Positions 18,972 through 28,152 of a stretch of 64,000 bases of DNA are shown here, piece by piece. Position numbers and translations under genes: made by a program. Below the pieces are notes generated by a model. It did no database searches, was not told where the DNA came from, and was given only the letters and a program-made list of their open reading frames with translations. Numbering within the stretch: position 1 is the first letter of the stretch; each line of letters starts with the position of its first letter. Source of the stretch: Phaeobacter gallaeciensis (lineage in GTDB: Bacteria > Pseudomonadota > Alphaproteobacteria > Rhodobacterales > Rhodobacteraceae); NCBI RefSeq assembly GCF_001678945.1, contig NZ_CP015124.1, positions 248,001-312,000 on the forward strand. The letters are read 5' to 3'.

Positions 18972-19628
18972 ATGGTTCTCAAGATTACCGACGTGAGCAA
19001 GAGTTATACCTCAGGCCAAGGTGTGACGTCCGTATTGCAGGGGGTCTCGCTGACCCTTGAGGCCGGATCCAGCCTGGCCCTGACCGGGGACAGCGGATCG
19101 GGGAAAAGCACCCTGCTCCATCTGGCTGCGGCTCTGGACAGTTTCGACAGCGGAGAGATCACAATCGAGGGCGCGCCCCTGTCCGGGCTGAACGAGGCCG
19201 GGCGCGCCGCCCTGCGCCAGCAGGCGGTCTCCATTGTTTTCCAGCAATTCAACCTGATCCCATCCCTCAGCGTTGGTAGCAACCTCAGCCTGCACGCACG
19301 GCTGGGCCGCCGCCGGGACCGCGCTTGGGAAGATCGCTTGATCGACCGGCTAGGCCTATCGAACTTACTGGACCGCTATCCTGACCAGCTATCCGGCGGA
19401 CAACAGCAACGGGTCGCCATCGGCCGCGCCATGGCCCTGCGCCCGGCGCTGCTACTGGCGGATGAGCCGACCGGAAACCTTGATGAAACCGCGAGCGAGG
19501 CGGTGATGGGCCTGATGCTGGAGCTGTTGCGCGACAGTGGCGCGGCGCTGTTTCTCGTGACCCATTCGGACAGTATCGCCAACCAGCTGGACCGGCGGCT
19601 GCATCTGAAACAGGGCCAGATCGCATGA
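18972..19628 (+). CDS. MacB/LolD-type ABC transporter ATP-binding protein
   Basis: 218 aa, one nucleotide-binding domain: Walker A TGDSGSGKSTLLHL near residue 37, Q-loop FQQFNLIPSLSV, signature LSGGQQQRVAIGRA, Walker B LLLADEPTGNLDE and a switch His in LFLVTHSD. The sequence groups with ATPases that serve FtsX-like permeases (LolD, MacB), which extract or push substrates by mechanotransmission rather than import them. Its ATGA overlap with the permease gene shows they are one unit. The first 134 bp upstream, after cls, hold no further gene. Confidence 0.9.
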   Translation: MVLKITDVSKSYTSGQGVTSVLQGVSLTLEAGSSLALTGDSGSGKSTLLHLAAALDSFDSGEITIEGAPLSGLNEAGRAALRQQAVSIVFQQFNLIPSLSVGSNLSLHARLGRRRDRAWEDRLIDRLGLSNLLDRYPDQLSGGQQQRVAIGRAMALRPALLLADEPTGNLDETASEAVMGLMLELLRDSGAALFLVTHSDSIANQLDRRLHLKQGQIA

Positions 19629-22051
19629 TCACTGCCGCCTTTCAGACGTTGCTGTCCCATTGGCGGCGCCATCCCTTCCAACTGCTCGCCATCGTCGCCG
19701 GGCTGGCGCTCTCCACGGGGCTCTGGTCCGCAGTGCAGGCCATCAACGCCGAGGCCCGCGCCAGCTATGCCCGCGCCGCCAGCCAACTGGGACAAGCGCA
19801 GGCCGATCAGCTGGTGGCCGGTGATGGCGTGATCCCGCTTGATACCTATGTGGCCCTCCGCCGCGCCGGTTGGCGGCTGGCTCCGGTTCTGGAGGGGCGC
19901 ATCAAGCTGGGCACGCAATCCATTGATCTTATGGGGATTGATCTCCTGAACCCGCCGCCTGTCGCACTGTTGTCCGGAGAAACAGGCGAAGAGGATGAGG
20001 CATCCGATATCTCACTGTCGCTGCTGCCCCCCGGCCAGTTGTTCCTGCACCCGGAGACCGCCGCGTCTCTTCCACCGGTCGAGCGTACGCCGCGCATTGT
20101 AGCGTCCCCCGAGGTGCCCCGAGGCACAGCGATTGCCGATATCAGCGTGGCGAGCCGACTTCTCCAGCGTCCGGATACCCTAGATTGGCTGGTGATCCTT
20201 CCAGAACAATCCAGTGACCTGCCGCCGCTAGTGCAACTGGCGCCAGCGCTCACCCGGATCAGCGCACAGACGGCAGGTTCAGCTACGGCCCGGCTCACAG
20301 ACAGTTTTCACCTCAACCTCACTGCCTTTGGTCTGTTGTCTTTCGCCGTCGGGCTGTTCATCGTGCAGGGCAGCATTGGGCTGGGGCTGGAGCATCGCCG
20401 CGGTCTGTTCCGCACCCTGCGCAGCCTCGGGGTGCCGCTGCGCACCCTTGCTGGTCTACTTGTGGCAGAGCTGGCGCTCATTGCACTGGGCGCTGGTGGC
20501 CTTGGCCTTATCATAGGTTATGGCGTTGCGGCAGCGCTGCTGCCAGATGTCAGCGCGACGCTGTCCGGACTGTACGGTGCCTCGGTCGAAGGCAGCCTGA
20601 CCCTGCGCCCGGTATGGGTGCTCTCTGGCCTTGGCATGGCCCTCGTGGGCACCGCACTGGCAGGCGCGCGGGCGCTGTTCAGCCTCTGGACCATGCCGGT
20701 GCTGGCGGCTCCGGCGACCTCCGCCCGGGGACAGCAGACCGCCCGGTCCTTCCGGCTGACCGCTGTTTCTGGCGTCCTACTGATCGCCGGAGGATGCGCC
20801 ACGCTGTGGCTGTTCGACGGGCTCGTGGCAGGCTTTGCCTTTCTGGGCGGGCTGATGCTGGGCGCGGCGCTGCTGCTGCCGCAGGCGCTGTCGCTGCTGC
20901 TGCGCCTTGGGGCCCGCAGCGCACGGGGTCCGCTCGCCGAATGGGTCTGGGCCGACAGCCGCGCGCAACTGCCCGGCCTGTCGTTGGCGCTGATGGCGCT
21001 CCTGCTGGCGTTGGCGACAAATATCGGCGTTGGAACAATGACTTCCAGCTTTCGGCTCACCTTTACAGGCTGGCTGGATCAGCGGCTGGCGGCAGAGTTC
21101 TATATCACGCTGAACAGCGACCAGCAGGGCACTGATTTTGCGGCATGGGCTGAAACACAGCCCGATGTCCGACCGCTGCCGATCCGCTGGCACGAGATCC
21201 GGCACCGAGAGGCACCGCTGCGGATCTATGGCGTTGTCGACGATCCGACTTACCGGGACAACTGGCCGATCCTGCGGGCGCTGCCCGGCGTCTGGAAACA
21301 GGTGACCGAGGGTCAGGGCATTCTGATCAACGAACAGCTTGCCCGGCGCCACGAGTATGCGCCCGGCGACACGCTTACCCTTGCGCCGGACTGGAGCGCG
21401 CCAATCGCCGGGATCTATTCCGATTACGGCAATCCAAACGGCCAGGCCATCGTCGCCCTGCCGGATCTGCTGCACCGCGCGCCCGACATCCCGAACCGGC
21501 AATTTGGCGTCCGCATCCCCCCGGAACGCAGCGCGGATTTTATCAGCTCTGTCCGGCAGAGGTTTGATATCAAACCGGAAAGCATAAGAGACCAAGCCAC
21601 GATCAAGGCACGGTCATTGGCGATCTTTGACCGGACTTTCGTCGTCACAGAGGCGCTCAACCTGCTGACGCTGGGGGTCGCTAGCTTTGCCATGCTGACC
21701 AGCCTTCTAACCCTCTGGGGGCAGCGGCTGCCGCAACTGGCACCGGTCTGGGCCATGGGGGTGACGCGCGCACGGCTGGCCCGGATCGACATCTTGCGCA
21801 GCCTGCTGCTGGCGGGCCTGACTGCCTGTCTGGCGCTACCCCTGGGGCTGACGCTGGCCTGGGCGCTGCTGGATGTGATCAATGTCGCGGCCTTTGGCTG
21901 GCAATTGCCGATGTATCTGTTCCCACTCGACTGGCTGCGCCTGTTCCTGCTGGCGTTGCTGGCCGCCGCCCTGGCTGCCCTGATCCCCGCCCGCAAGCTG
22001 AGCCGCCTGTCACCGTCCCACCTGTTGAAGGTCTTTGCCAATGAACGATAA
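19625..22051 (+). CDS. FtsX-like ABC transporter permease
   Basis: 808 aa. A first helix at about residues 18-38, a large extracytoplasmic part (about 40-230), three to four helices (about 230-390), further helices around 400-460, a second periplasmic part (about 480-680) and a closing four-helix FtsX block (about 680-800). This doubled arrangement is that of LolE-like and AttF/AttG-like permeases carried as one long chain. It works with the ATPase encoded just upstream (ATGA overlap), and its stop codon lies inside the lipocalin gene. The substrate is unknown; lipids or lipoproteins are the usual clients of this type. Confidence 0.88.
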   Translation: MITAAFQTLLSHWRRHPFQLLAIVAGLALSTGLWSAVQAINAEARASYARAASQLGQAQADQLVAGDGVIPLDTYVALRRAGWRLAPVLEGRIKLGTQSIDLMGIDLLNPPPVALLSGETGEEDEASDISLSLLPPGQLFLHPETAASLPPVERTPRIVASPEVPRGTAIADISVASRLLQRPDTLDWLVILPEQSSDLPPLVQLAPALTRISAQTAGSATARLTDSFHLNLTAFGLLSFAVGLFIVQGSIGLGLEHRRGLFRTLRSLGVPLRTLAGLLVAELALIALGAGGLGLIIGYGVAAALLPDVSATLSGLYGASVEGSLTLRPVWVLSGLGMALVGTALAGARALFSLWTMPVLAAPATSARGQQTARSFRLTAVSGVLLIAGGCATLWLFDGLVAGFAFLGGLMLGAALLLPQALSLLLRLGARSARGPLAEWVWADSRAQLPGLSLALMALLLALATNIGVGTMTSSFRLTFTGWLDQRLAAEFYITLNSDQQGTDFAAWAETQPDVRPLPIRWHEIRHREAPLRIYGVVDDPTYRDNWPILRALPGVWKQVTEGQGILINEQLARRHEYAPGDTLTLAPDWSAPIAGIYSDYGNPNGQAIVALPDLLHRAPDIPNRQFGVRIPPERSADFISSVRQRFDIKPESIRDQATIKARSLAIFDRTFVVTEALNLLTLGVASFAMLTSLLTLWGQRLPQLAPVWAMGVTRARLARIDILRSLLLAGLTACLALPLGLTLAWALLDVINVAAFGWQLPMYLFPLDWLRLFLLALLAAALAALIPARKLSRLSPSHLLKVFANER

Positions 22052-23120
22052 GCTGCTGGCGATCCTTGCTGCTGTTCTCCTGACGCTCGGCCTGACCCTT
22101 GCGCCCATGTTGCTGCGGGCGCAGGGTTTCGCGGGCCTGGGCACCGAGGCTGAAGGATTTGCCATCCCCGAACCTGGCACCGTGCTCAGCTTTCCGCGCG
22201 ACCATGGCCCGCACCCAGATTTTCGCATTGAATGGTGGTACTTGACCGCCAACCTTCAAGGCGCGGATGGACAAGATTATGGTATTCAGTGGACCCTATT
22301 CCGCTCTGCGCTGGCCCCCGGAAGGCAACCGGGCTGGGACAGCCCGCAGATCTGGATGGGGCATGCTGGCCTCACCACCGAACGGCAGCATTACTTTGCC
22401 GAACGTCTGGCGCGCGGCGGTATCGGACAGGCCGGGGTCACTGCAGATCCGTTCAACGCCTGGATCGACGATTGGCATATGCGAGGGACCGGCGTCGGCA
22501 TCGACCAGTTGAGCCTCCGCGCCAGCGGAATGGAGTTTTCCTATGATCTACAGCTCTCGGCCGACACGCCGCTGGTCCTGCATGGCGCGGATGGATACTC
22601 GGTCAAATCCGCCAGCGGACAGGCGAGCTATTACTACTCCCAGCCCGGCTACCGGATCGAGGGGCAGTTGATGCTGCCCTCGGGCCCTGTTGCCGTCACC
22701 GGCCACGGTTGGCTCGACCGGGAATGGTCCAGTCAGCCGCTTGATGAGGATCAGACCGGTTGGGACTGGTTCTCGCTGTCCTTCGACAACGGTGAAAAAC
22801 TGATGGGGTTCGTGCTGCGCGGCGTGGACGCTGATTACACGTCCGGCACCTGGATTGCGGCCGATGGCAGCGCCCGCGCCCTGCCCGATGGCGCCTTCTC
22901 AGCGCAGCCGCTGGACTACAGCAGCGTCGCGGGCCGCTCCGTTCCCACTCGCTGGCAGGTATCGCTGCCCGAACAGGAGCTGTCAGTAACCGTGGAGGCG
23001 CTGAACCCGCAAAGCTGGATGGGCACCGCCTTTCCCTATTGGGAGGGGCCTGTTCGGGTCAGCGGCAGCCACAACGGTCGCGGGTATCTGGAGATGACCG
23101 GTTATGAGCCTGGTGAGTAG
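22041..23120 (+). CDS. AttH/CrtC-like lipocalin-fold protein (carotenoid 1,2-hydratase family)
   Basis: 359 aa. An N-terminal signal-anchor or signal peptide (MNDKLLAILAAVLLTLGL...) is followed by the family's FRIEWWYLTANL motif near residue 55 and by repeated W/Y-rich beta segments (TGWDWFSLSFDNGEKLMGF). The fold is a pair of lipocalin-like barrels. The family name comes from carotenoid hydratase CrtC, but homologues next to FtsX-type ABC genes (AttH) are not carotenoid enzymes. The chosen ATG (22041) follows GAAGG; an in-frame TTG at 22035 is less likely. It overlaps the permease gene by 11 bp, so the three genes form an export operon, and the secreted protein probably carries or modifies a hydrophobic cargo. 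Confidence 0.8.
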   Translation: MNDKLLAILAAVLLTLGLTLAPMLLRAQGFAGLGTEAEGFAIPEPGTVLSFPRDHGPHPDFRIEWWYLTANLQGADGQDYGIQWTLFRSALAPGRQPGWDSPQIWMGHAGLTTERQHYFAERLARGGIGQAGVTADPFNAWIDDWHMRGTGVGIDQLSLRASGMEFSYDLQLSADTPLVLHGADGYSVKSASGQASYYYSQPGYRIEGQLMLPSGPVAVTGHGWLDREWSSQPLDEDQTGWDWFSLSFDNGEKLMGFVLRGVDADYTSGTWIAADGSARALPDGAFSAQPLDYSSVAGRSVPTRWQVSLPEQELSVTVEALNPQSWMGTAFPYWEGPVRVSGSHNGRGYLEMTGYEPGE

Positions 23121-23132
23121 CTGTCGGGCATG

Positions 23133-23160
23133 AAAAGAGGCGCCACAAGCGGGCGCCTCT
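23133..23160 (-). terminator. Terminator of the TRAP-usp operon
   Basis: AGAGGCGCC (23136-23144) pairs with GGCGCCTCT (23152-23160) around 7 nt; on the minus strand four T follow, 32 bp beyond the usp stop codon. Confidence 0.7.
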
Positions 23161-23191
23161 GATCTGTCGTACTCAGCTTTAAACCGCGGAT

Positions 23192-23623
23192 CTACCGAAC
23201 CACGTAGACCGAGCAATCGCTGTGCCGGATCACACGCGCGGCGTTGGGGCCAAGCAGGTAATCCTTGAGGTCGGGCTTATGCGCGCCGATCACGATCAGA
23301 TCGGTTCCCGCCTTTGCCGCCACTTGCAGGATTTCCTGATAGGCGGTGCCGGTGGCCACCACATGGCGCACCTTTGCGTTCCGCTCCGCGCCCAGAACCT
23401 CTTCGCAGAGGTCCCGCAGATGCGCGGTGGTGTCCTTGACCGCCTTGTCGTGGTGGTGCTCTTCGAAGAAGCCGGAAACCCAGCTTTCGCCGAAATCCGG
23501 CAGGACGTTCACCACATCCAGCTGAGCCTCATCCAGCGCAGCAAGCCGCGCCGCCTGTTCCAGCACCTTGCGGTCCAGCGCCGCATCGCTCAGTTCAAGC
23601 GCACATAGAACGGATTTGCTCAT
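23192..23623 (-). CDS. Universal stress protein (UspA family) of the TRAP operon
   Basis: 143 aa, one Usp domain: the start MSKSVLCALELSDAALDRKV gives the first beta strand, and DLIVIGAHKPDLKDYLLGPN gives the nucleotide-loop region. The usual ATP motif G-x2-G-x9-G(S/T) is incomplete here, because the second Gly is replaced (GAHKPD), so ATP binding is uncertain. Its start overlaps the stop of the permease gene by 4 bp (ATGA). Usp proteins encoded with TRAP transporters are known (TeaD with the ectoine system TeaABC of Halomonas, where it modulates uptake), and a similar role is likely here. Confidence 0.88.
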   Translation of the reverse strand: MSKSVLCALELSDAALDRKVLEQAARLAALDEAQLDVVNVLPDFGESWVSGFFEEHHHDKAVKDTTAHLRDLCEEVLGAERNAKVRHVVATGTAYQEILQVAAKAGTDLIVIGAHKPDLKDYLLGPNAARVIRHSDCSVYVVR

Positions 23624-26607
23624 GCCGGTACTCCTTCCTTGCTGGCGCGACCGCGCTGCATCATGGCCACCAATGCCAGCAGCAGCAATGCGGGGATAAA
23701 GATCAGCTCCTTGGGCAGTTGATCCTGCGGCGCCTTGATCTCGGTAACCTGAACCGGGTCATCGCCATAGAAATCAAAGCTGCCAAGGACCTCTTCCGCC
23801 GGGGTGCCGAAACCGGGCGCGTCGAGCTTCATCAACCCGTCCTCGGGCAGCAGCACCAGACCGATCGCCTCGGCCATGGCCAGACCGTCCCCGGAGCCAT
23901 CCGAGGGGATCACCAGCGTTGTGGAAGCCGCGCCGCCAGTGTCGAAATCGGGACCTTCGATGCGCAGACGCAGCTCCTGCCCCGCTTCGGATGCCGACAG
24001 CACCTCGACCAGTTCGCTCGGGGCCGCCTCGGCAAAGGGGGGCATGATCCGGTTCATGAAGAAATCCGGACGGAACAGGGCAAAGGCCACAAGAACCAGA
24101 AGCACGCTTTCGTAGATGCGGCTGCGGGTCAGGAAATACCCCATCGTCCCGGCGGTAAAGACCAGGATCGCGATGGTCGCCGATATGGCCACCAATATGC
24201 CTTGAGCCCATGTCACATCAATCAACAGCAGATCGGTATTGAAGATGAACACAAAGGGCAGCGCCACGGTGCGCAGAGAGTAGAAGAAGGCAACGAAACC
24301 AGTGCGGATCGCATCGCCGCCGGAGACAGCCGCCGCAGCAAAGCTGGCAAGGCCCACAGGCGGTGTCACATCGGCCATAATACCGAAGTAGAAGACGAAA
24401 AGATGCACCGCGATCAGCGGCACGATCAGCCCCGATTGCGCGCCAAGCTCAACCACAACACCGGCCATCAGCGAGCTCACGACGATATAGTTCGCCGTGG
24501 TCGGCAGCCCCATGCCAAGAACCAGCGACAGAAGGCCGACCATGATCAGCATAAGGATCAGGTTTCCACCAGACAGGAACTCCACCAGTTCGGACATCAC
24601 CTGCCCCACGCCCGTCAGCGTCACGGTGCCCACGATCACACCCGCCGTGGCGGTTGCCAGGGCGATGCCGATCATATTGCGGGCACCGTCGATCATGCCG
24701 TGCCACAGATCGCTCGCCCCATCCATGAAGTTGAAGGCAAGGTTGGACTGTCCCCGGAACAGGGCCTTGAGCGGTTTCTGCGTCAGCAGGATCACAAACA
24801 GCAGCGCCGTCGCCCAGAAGGCCGACAGGCCGGGCGATTTCTGTTCGATCATCAGGAAATAGACCAGCACGATGATCGGCAGCAGATAATGCAGCCCCGC
24901 CTTATAGATCTTGCCCACATCCGGCAGCTCCACATCCTCGGCATTGGGATCGTCCGGCACCAGATCCTCGACCCCGGCGGCGAGTTTCAGCAGCGCCACA
25001 TAGGCCGCAACCACCAGCAGCGACAAGACTGTGCCAGAGGCTTCGGGCATCAGCGAAATCACCCAACCGACGGGATATTGCACGCCGTAACACAGCGCCG
25101 CGAAGCCCGCGAAAAACGCCGCCATACCGCCGATTGTGCGGCCCATGGAGACGACGCGGTTGCCCAGCGTCGGCATGTTCCGCTTTACCGCCTCCAGATG
25201 CACGATATAGACCAGCGCCACATAGGAAATCGCGGCAGGCAAGAAGGCATGGGTGATGACCTCGACGTAGGAAATGCCTACGTATTCCACCATCAGGAAG
25301 GCCGCAGCCCCCATCACCGGCGGCATGATCTGACCGTTGACCGATGAGGCGACCTCGACCGAGCCGGCCTGTTCATTGGTAAAGCCCACCCTTTTCATCA
25401 AGGGGATGGTGAAGGTGCCCGTGGTCACAACGTTGGCGATGGAAGAGCCTGAGATCAGGCCTGTCGCTGCCGAGCCGACAACAGCCGCCTTAGCCGGGCC
25501 ACCGCGCAGGTGGCCAAGGGCGCCAAAGGCCATTTTGATAAAGTAATTCCCGGCGCCCGCCTTATCCAGCAGCGCCCCGAACAGCACGAAGAGAAAGACG
25601 AATTTGGTGGAAACGCCAAGTGCGATGCCAAAGACACCTTCGGAGGTGATCCACATATGGCTCATCGCCTTTTTCAGGCTGGCGCCTTTCCAGCGGATCA
25701 CTTCGGGCACCACGTCAGAGGAGCCAAAGAACACATAGGCGAGGAAGATCGTGGCGATGATCGCCATCGCGGGCCCCAGGGCGCGACGCGCGGCTTCGAA
25801 CAGGATGATCAACCCAGCCAGCGCAAAGAATTTGTCGACATCATCGGCCAGACCGCCGCTGTCGACGATCTTTTGATAGTTAAGGAAGCCATAGACCGCC
25901 ACATAAACGCCCGCAGCGGCAAGAACCCAGTCCTGCACCGGCACGAAACCCGGCTCGGGATTGGCCCATTCCCGCAGGTAGGCCAGAACCATAACGGCCG
26001 CTACAATCAGCGCGACCACGATGGAAAAGAGCGCCAGAGAACCGCTCCAACCGTCACAAAGATACTGCCCAAGGATCGCCACCGCGCAATAGGTCAGTAG
26101 TGCCACCGCCGCGAAAATGCCAAGCGCGCTGGCCATGCTCTCCAGCCGCGTCGCCATGCCCGATCCGTTCAGATAGGTCGGCAGCACCAGCACCAGCGCC
26201 ACCAGCGCCGAAACGACAACCGCCGCCGATACCGAAAGCCCCGGCGCGATCGCAAGCAGCACCGCCACGCCAAAGGCGCCGATACCCAATAGCGTTCCGA
26301 TATGCCCCAGCCAGAAGCCCACCAAATTGCGGCTTTCCCGGCTCATGGCGGGATAAGCCATGAACCCCAGCATCAGGGCGAATGCCAGGTGGATCAGCCG
26401 TGAATTGTTATTGACGGCGCCCGGCAGCAGATAGTTCGAAAGCGGTGAGGCCAGAATGACCTGAAACAGCGACCAGCTTACGGCGACAAGTGCAAGAGAC
26501 AGGCCCACAGCCCCAATGGGGTTGCGCGCACCGGCGTCCGAGGACGCGACCAGTTCCTGCAGTTCTTCCTCGCTAAGCGGTCGATTTCCTTGAGCATCGG
26601 ATGTCAT
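23620..26607 (-). CDS. TRAP transporter fused permease, TAXI type, with C-terminal DUF3394-like domain
   Basis: 995 aa. The N-terminal ~250 residues hold the four-helix small (DctQ-like) part, and the next ~500 hold the DctM-like membrane domain with PTYLNGSGMATRLES, ATGLISGSSIANVVTTGTF and LGMGLPTTANYIVVSSL, the last two being helical hairpin motifs of the family. The final ~170 residues form a mostly extramembrane beta-rich domain (about 850-960) closed by one helix, as in DUF3394-containing TAXI permeases. These secondary transporters use a Na+ or H+ gradient to import substrate handed over by a periplasmic receptor. GGGGAGA precedes the ATG. The receptor gene lies upstream, with a stem-loop between. 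Confidence 0.92.
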   Translation of the reverse strand: MTSDAQGNRPLSEEELQELVASSDAGARNPIGAVGLSLALVAVSWSLFQVILASPLSNYLLPGAVNNNSRLIHLAFALMLGFMAYPAMSRESRNLVGFWLGHIGTLLGIGAFGVAVLLAIAPGLSVSAAVVVSALVALVLVLPTYLNGSGMATRLESMASALGIFAAVALLTYCAVAILGQYLCDGWSGSLALFSIVVALIVAAVMVLAYLREWANPEPGFVPVQDWVLAAAGVYVAVYGFLNYQKIVDSGGLADDVDKFFALAGLIILFEAARRALGPAMAIIATIFLAYVFFGSSDVVPEVIRWKGASLKKAMSHMWITSEGVFGIALGVSTKFVFLFVLFGALLDKAGAGNYFIKMAFGALGHLRGGPAKAAVVGSAATGLISGSSIANVVTTGTFTIPLMKRVGFTNEQAGSVEVASSVNGQIMPPVMGAAAFLMVEYVGISYVEVITHAFLPAAISYVALVYIVHLEAVKRNMPTLGNRVVSMGRTIGGMAAFFAGFAALCYGVQYPVGWVISLMPEASGTVLSLLVVAAYVALLKLAAGVEDLVPDDPNAEDVELPDVGKIYKAGLHYLLPIIVLVYFLMIEQKSPGLSAFWATALLFVILLTQKPLKALFRGQSNLAFNFMDGASDLWHGMIDGARNMIGIALATATAGVIVGTVTLTGVGQVMSELVEFLSGGNLILMLIMVGLLSLVLGMGLPTTANYIVVSSLMAGVVVELGAQSGLIVPLIAVHLFVFYFGIMADVTPPVGLASFAAAAVSGGDAIRTGFVAFFYSLRTVALPFVFIFNTDLLLIDVTWAQGILVAISATIAILVFTAGTMGYFLTRSRIYESVLLVLVAFALFRPDFFMNRIMPPFAEAAPSELVEVLSASEAGQELRLRIEGPDFDTGGAASTTLVIPSDGSGDGLAMAEAIGLVLLPEDGLMKLDAPGFGTPAEEVLGSFDFYGDDPVQVTEIKAPQDQLPKELIFIPALLLLALVAMMQRGRASKEGVPA

Positions 26608-26693
26608 GGATAATCTCCCCTGCGGACGCCCTGATATGGGATCCGGCTATTGTGATTGGCGCCATCACCGATGAGAGGCCCGGCAGGCGCAAA

Positions 26694-26715
26694 GCGGGGC
26701 GCCAATGCGCCCCGC
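26694..26715 (-). promoter_or_regulatory. GC-rich stem-loop between receptor and permease genes
   Basis: GCGGGGCGC and GCGCCCCGC form a perfect 9-bp stem with a 4-nt loop, followed on the minus strand by only three T. A weak terminator or RNA-stabilising hairpin here would give more receptor than permease, as in many binding-protein operons. Confidence 0.6.
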
Positions 26716-26735
26716 CAGTTGGTCATTGGCCGATC

Positions 26736-27701
26736 TTATTCGATCCAGCCCATTTCCTTGTAGTATTTGGCAGCGCCATCATGCAGCGGCGCCGACAGGC
26801 CGTCCTTGATCATCTCTTCCGGCTTCAAGTTGGCAAAGGCCGGGTGCAGCTTCTTGAAGGCGTCGAAGTTTTCAAAGACCGATTTCACCACCGCATAGAC
26901 CGCGTCTTCAGACACGTCGGTCGAGGTCACGAAGGTCGCGCCCACACCGAATGTCTTGGTGTCTTCGTCAGACCCACGGTACATGCCGCCCGGGATCGTC
27001 GCAGTACGATAGAAGGAGTTGTCGGCAACCAGTTTGTCGACGGCTTCCCCGTCCACGGTGACCAGAACCGAGTCACAAGCGGTGGTGGCTTCCTGGATCG
27101 AGCCAGAAGGGTGACCCACGGTGTAAACCATCGCGTCGATCTGGTTGTCGCACAGGGCAGCGGATTGTTCGGCCGCCTTCAGCTCGGTCGCCAGGGCGAA
27201 ATCTTCCATGCCCCAGCCTTTGGCTTCCATCAGCACTTCCATGGTGCCGCGCTGACCGGAACCGGGGTTGCCGATGTTGACCCGCTTGCCTTTCAGATCG
27301 TCAAAGTTGGTGATGCCCGCATCGGCGCGCGCCACAACGGTAAAGGGCTCGGGGTGGACCGAGAACACCGCGCGCAGACCTTCAAAGGCGCCCTGCTCTT
27401 CGAATTTGGAGGTGCCGTTATAGGCATGGTACTGCCAGTCGGACTGGGCAACGCCGAACTGCAGCTCACCTTCGCGGATGGTGTTGATGTTGTAGACCGA
27501 ACCGCCGGTGGATTCGACGGCGCATTTGAATCCGTGCTCCTTGCGGTTCTTGTTGACCAGACGGCAGATCGCGCCGCCCGTCGGGTAATAAACGCCGGTC
27601 ACACCGCCGGTGCCGATGGTGATAAATTCCTGCGCCTGCGCTGCCGGAGCCATGAAGGCCGCGGTCACAAGCGCACCGATGGACAGTTTTGCGTGTTTCA
27701 T
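26736..27701 (-). CDS. TAXI family TRAP transporter solute-binding receptor
   Basis: 321 aa with a signal peptide ([19 protein letters not shown], cleavage probably after AQA near residue 24). The family start [20 protein letters not shown] follows directly, then [11 protein letters not shown] and a [11 protein letters not shown] loop, both conserved in TAXI receptors. It captures a substrate in the periplasm, often glutamate- or dicarboxylate-like in characterised members, and passes it to the fused permease. The ATG at 27699-27701 has AAGGGAG upstream; the longer frame adds 22 charged residues that would spoil the signal peptide. It is the first gene of the receptor-permease-usp operon. Confidence 0.92.
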   Translation of the reverse strand: MKHAKLSIGALVTAAFMAPAAQAQEFITIGTGGVTGVYYPTGGAICRLVNKNRKEHGFKCAVESTGGSVYNINTIREGELQFGVAQSDWQYHAYNGTSKFEEQGAFEGLRAVFSVHPEPFTVVARADAGITNFDDLKGKRVNIGNPGSGQRGTMEVLMEAKGWGMEDFALATELKAAEQSAALCDNQIDAMVYTVGHPSGSIQEATTACDSVLVTVDGEAVDKLVADNSFYRTATIPGGMYRGSDEDTKTFGVGATFVTSTDVSEDAVYAVVKSVFENFDAFKKLHPAFANLKPEEMIKDGLSAPLHDGAAKYYKEMGWIE

Positions 27702-28152
27702 CGTTTCTATACTCCCTTTTTCATTCTTGGTGACACTCTGCACCTCTGTGCGACTGTCAGCTCTCAATCAAAATCCGGAGACTGAACAGTCTGGCTCAGC
27801 AGGCAGGAACGCCCAACTCTTTTGCTAAAGTCTGCATATGCAATAGATAAAGCTCAGCTTCCGGCGCGCATCGGCGCCTGTCAACTCTGCCGTTTGGCGA
27901 AAGGGTTGAAAAACCGATCTTCCCGCATATGTGACGCCCTGCGTTGGATTTTCCCCGCTCTCAGCCAGACCCACCCGGATTCGCATAACTGTGGCAGAAT
28001 GCCGCACCGAAATGCAAGACCTCTTCCTGCGTCAGGTTTCCACTTCCGGTACAGTTGAGCGGCTCCATAGGCGCGCTCTTGCAAGGGTCAGTATTTTCCG
28101 CGAAAAAAGTTCCAACACACCAATCCAGCCGTCCCGGCAGAAAGAGGCTCTC
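27702..28152. other. Divergent intergenic region between TRAP operon and mtnA, 451 bp
   Basis: No credible gene. Open frames here are short, arginine- and proline-rich and without ribosome binding sites. A perfect 10-bp palindrome TGCATATGCA lies at 27833-27842, about 130 bp upstream of the receptor start. The mtnA side therefore has a long untranslated leader or a promoter placed close to 28100. I recognised no known riboswitch. Confidence 0.55.
27833..27842. promoter_or_regulatory. TGCATATGCA palindrome
   Basis: A perfect 10-bp palindrome in an A/T-rich part of the TRAP-mtnA promoter region. It could be an operator for the TRAP operon, but a 10-bp palindrome alone is weak evidence. Confidence 0.25.

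Noticed and set aside
23719-25347. 542-codon plus-strand frame
   Set aside because: Antisense to the TRAP permease, rich in His, Gln and Arg as expected from the complement of hydrophobic codons.
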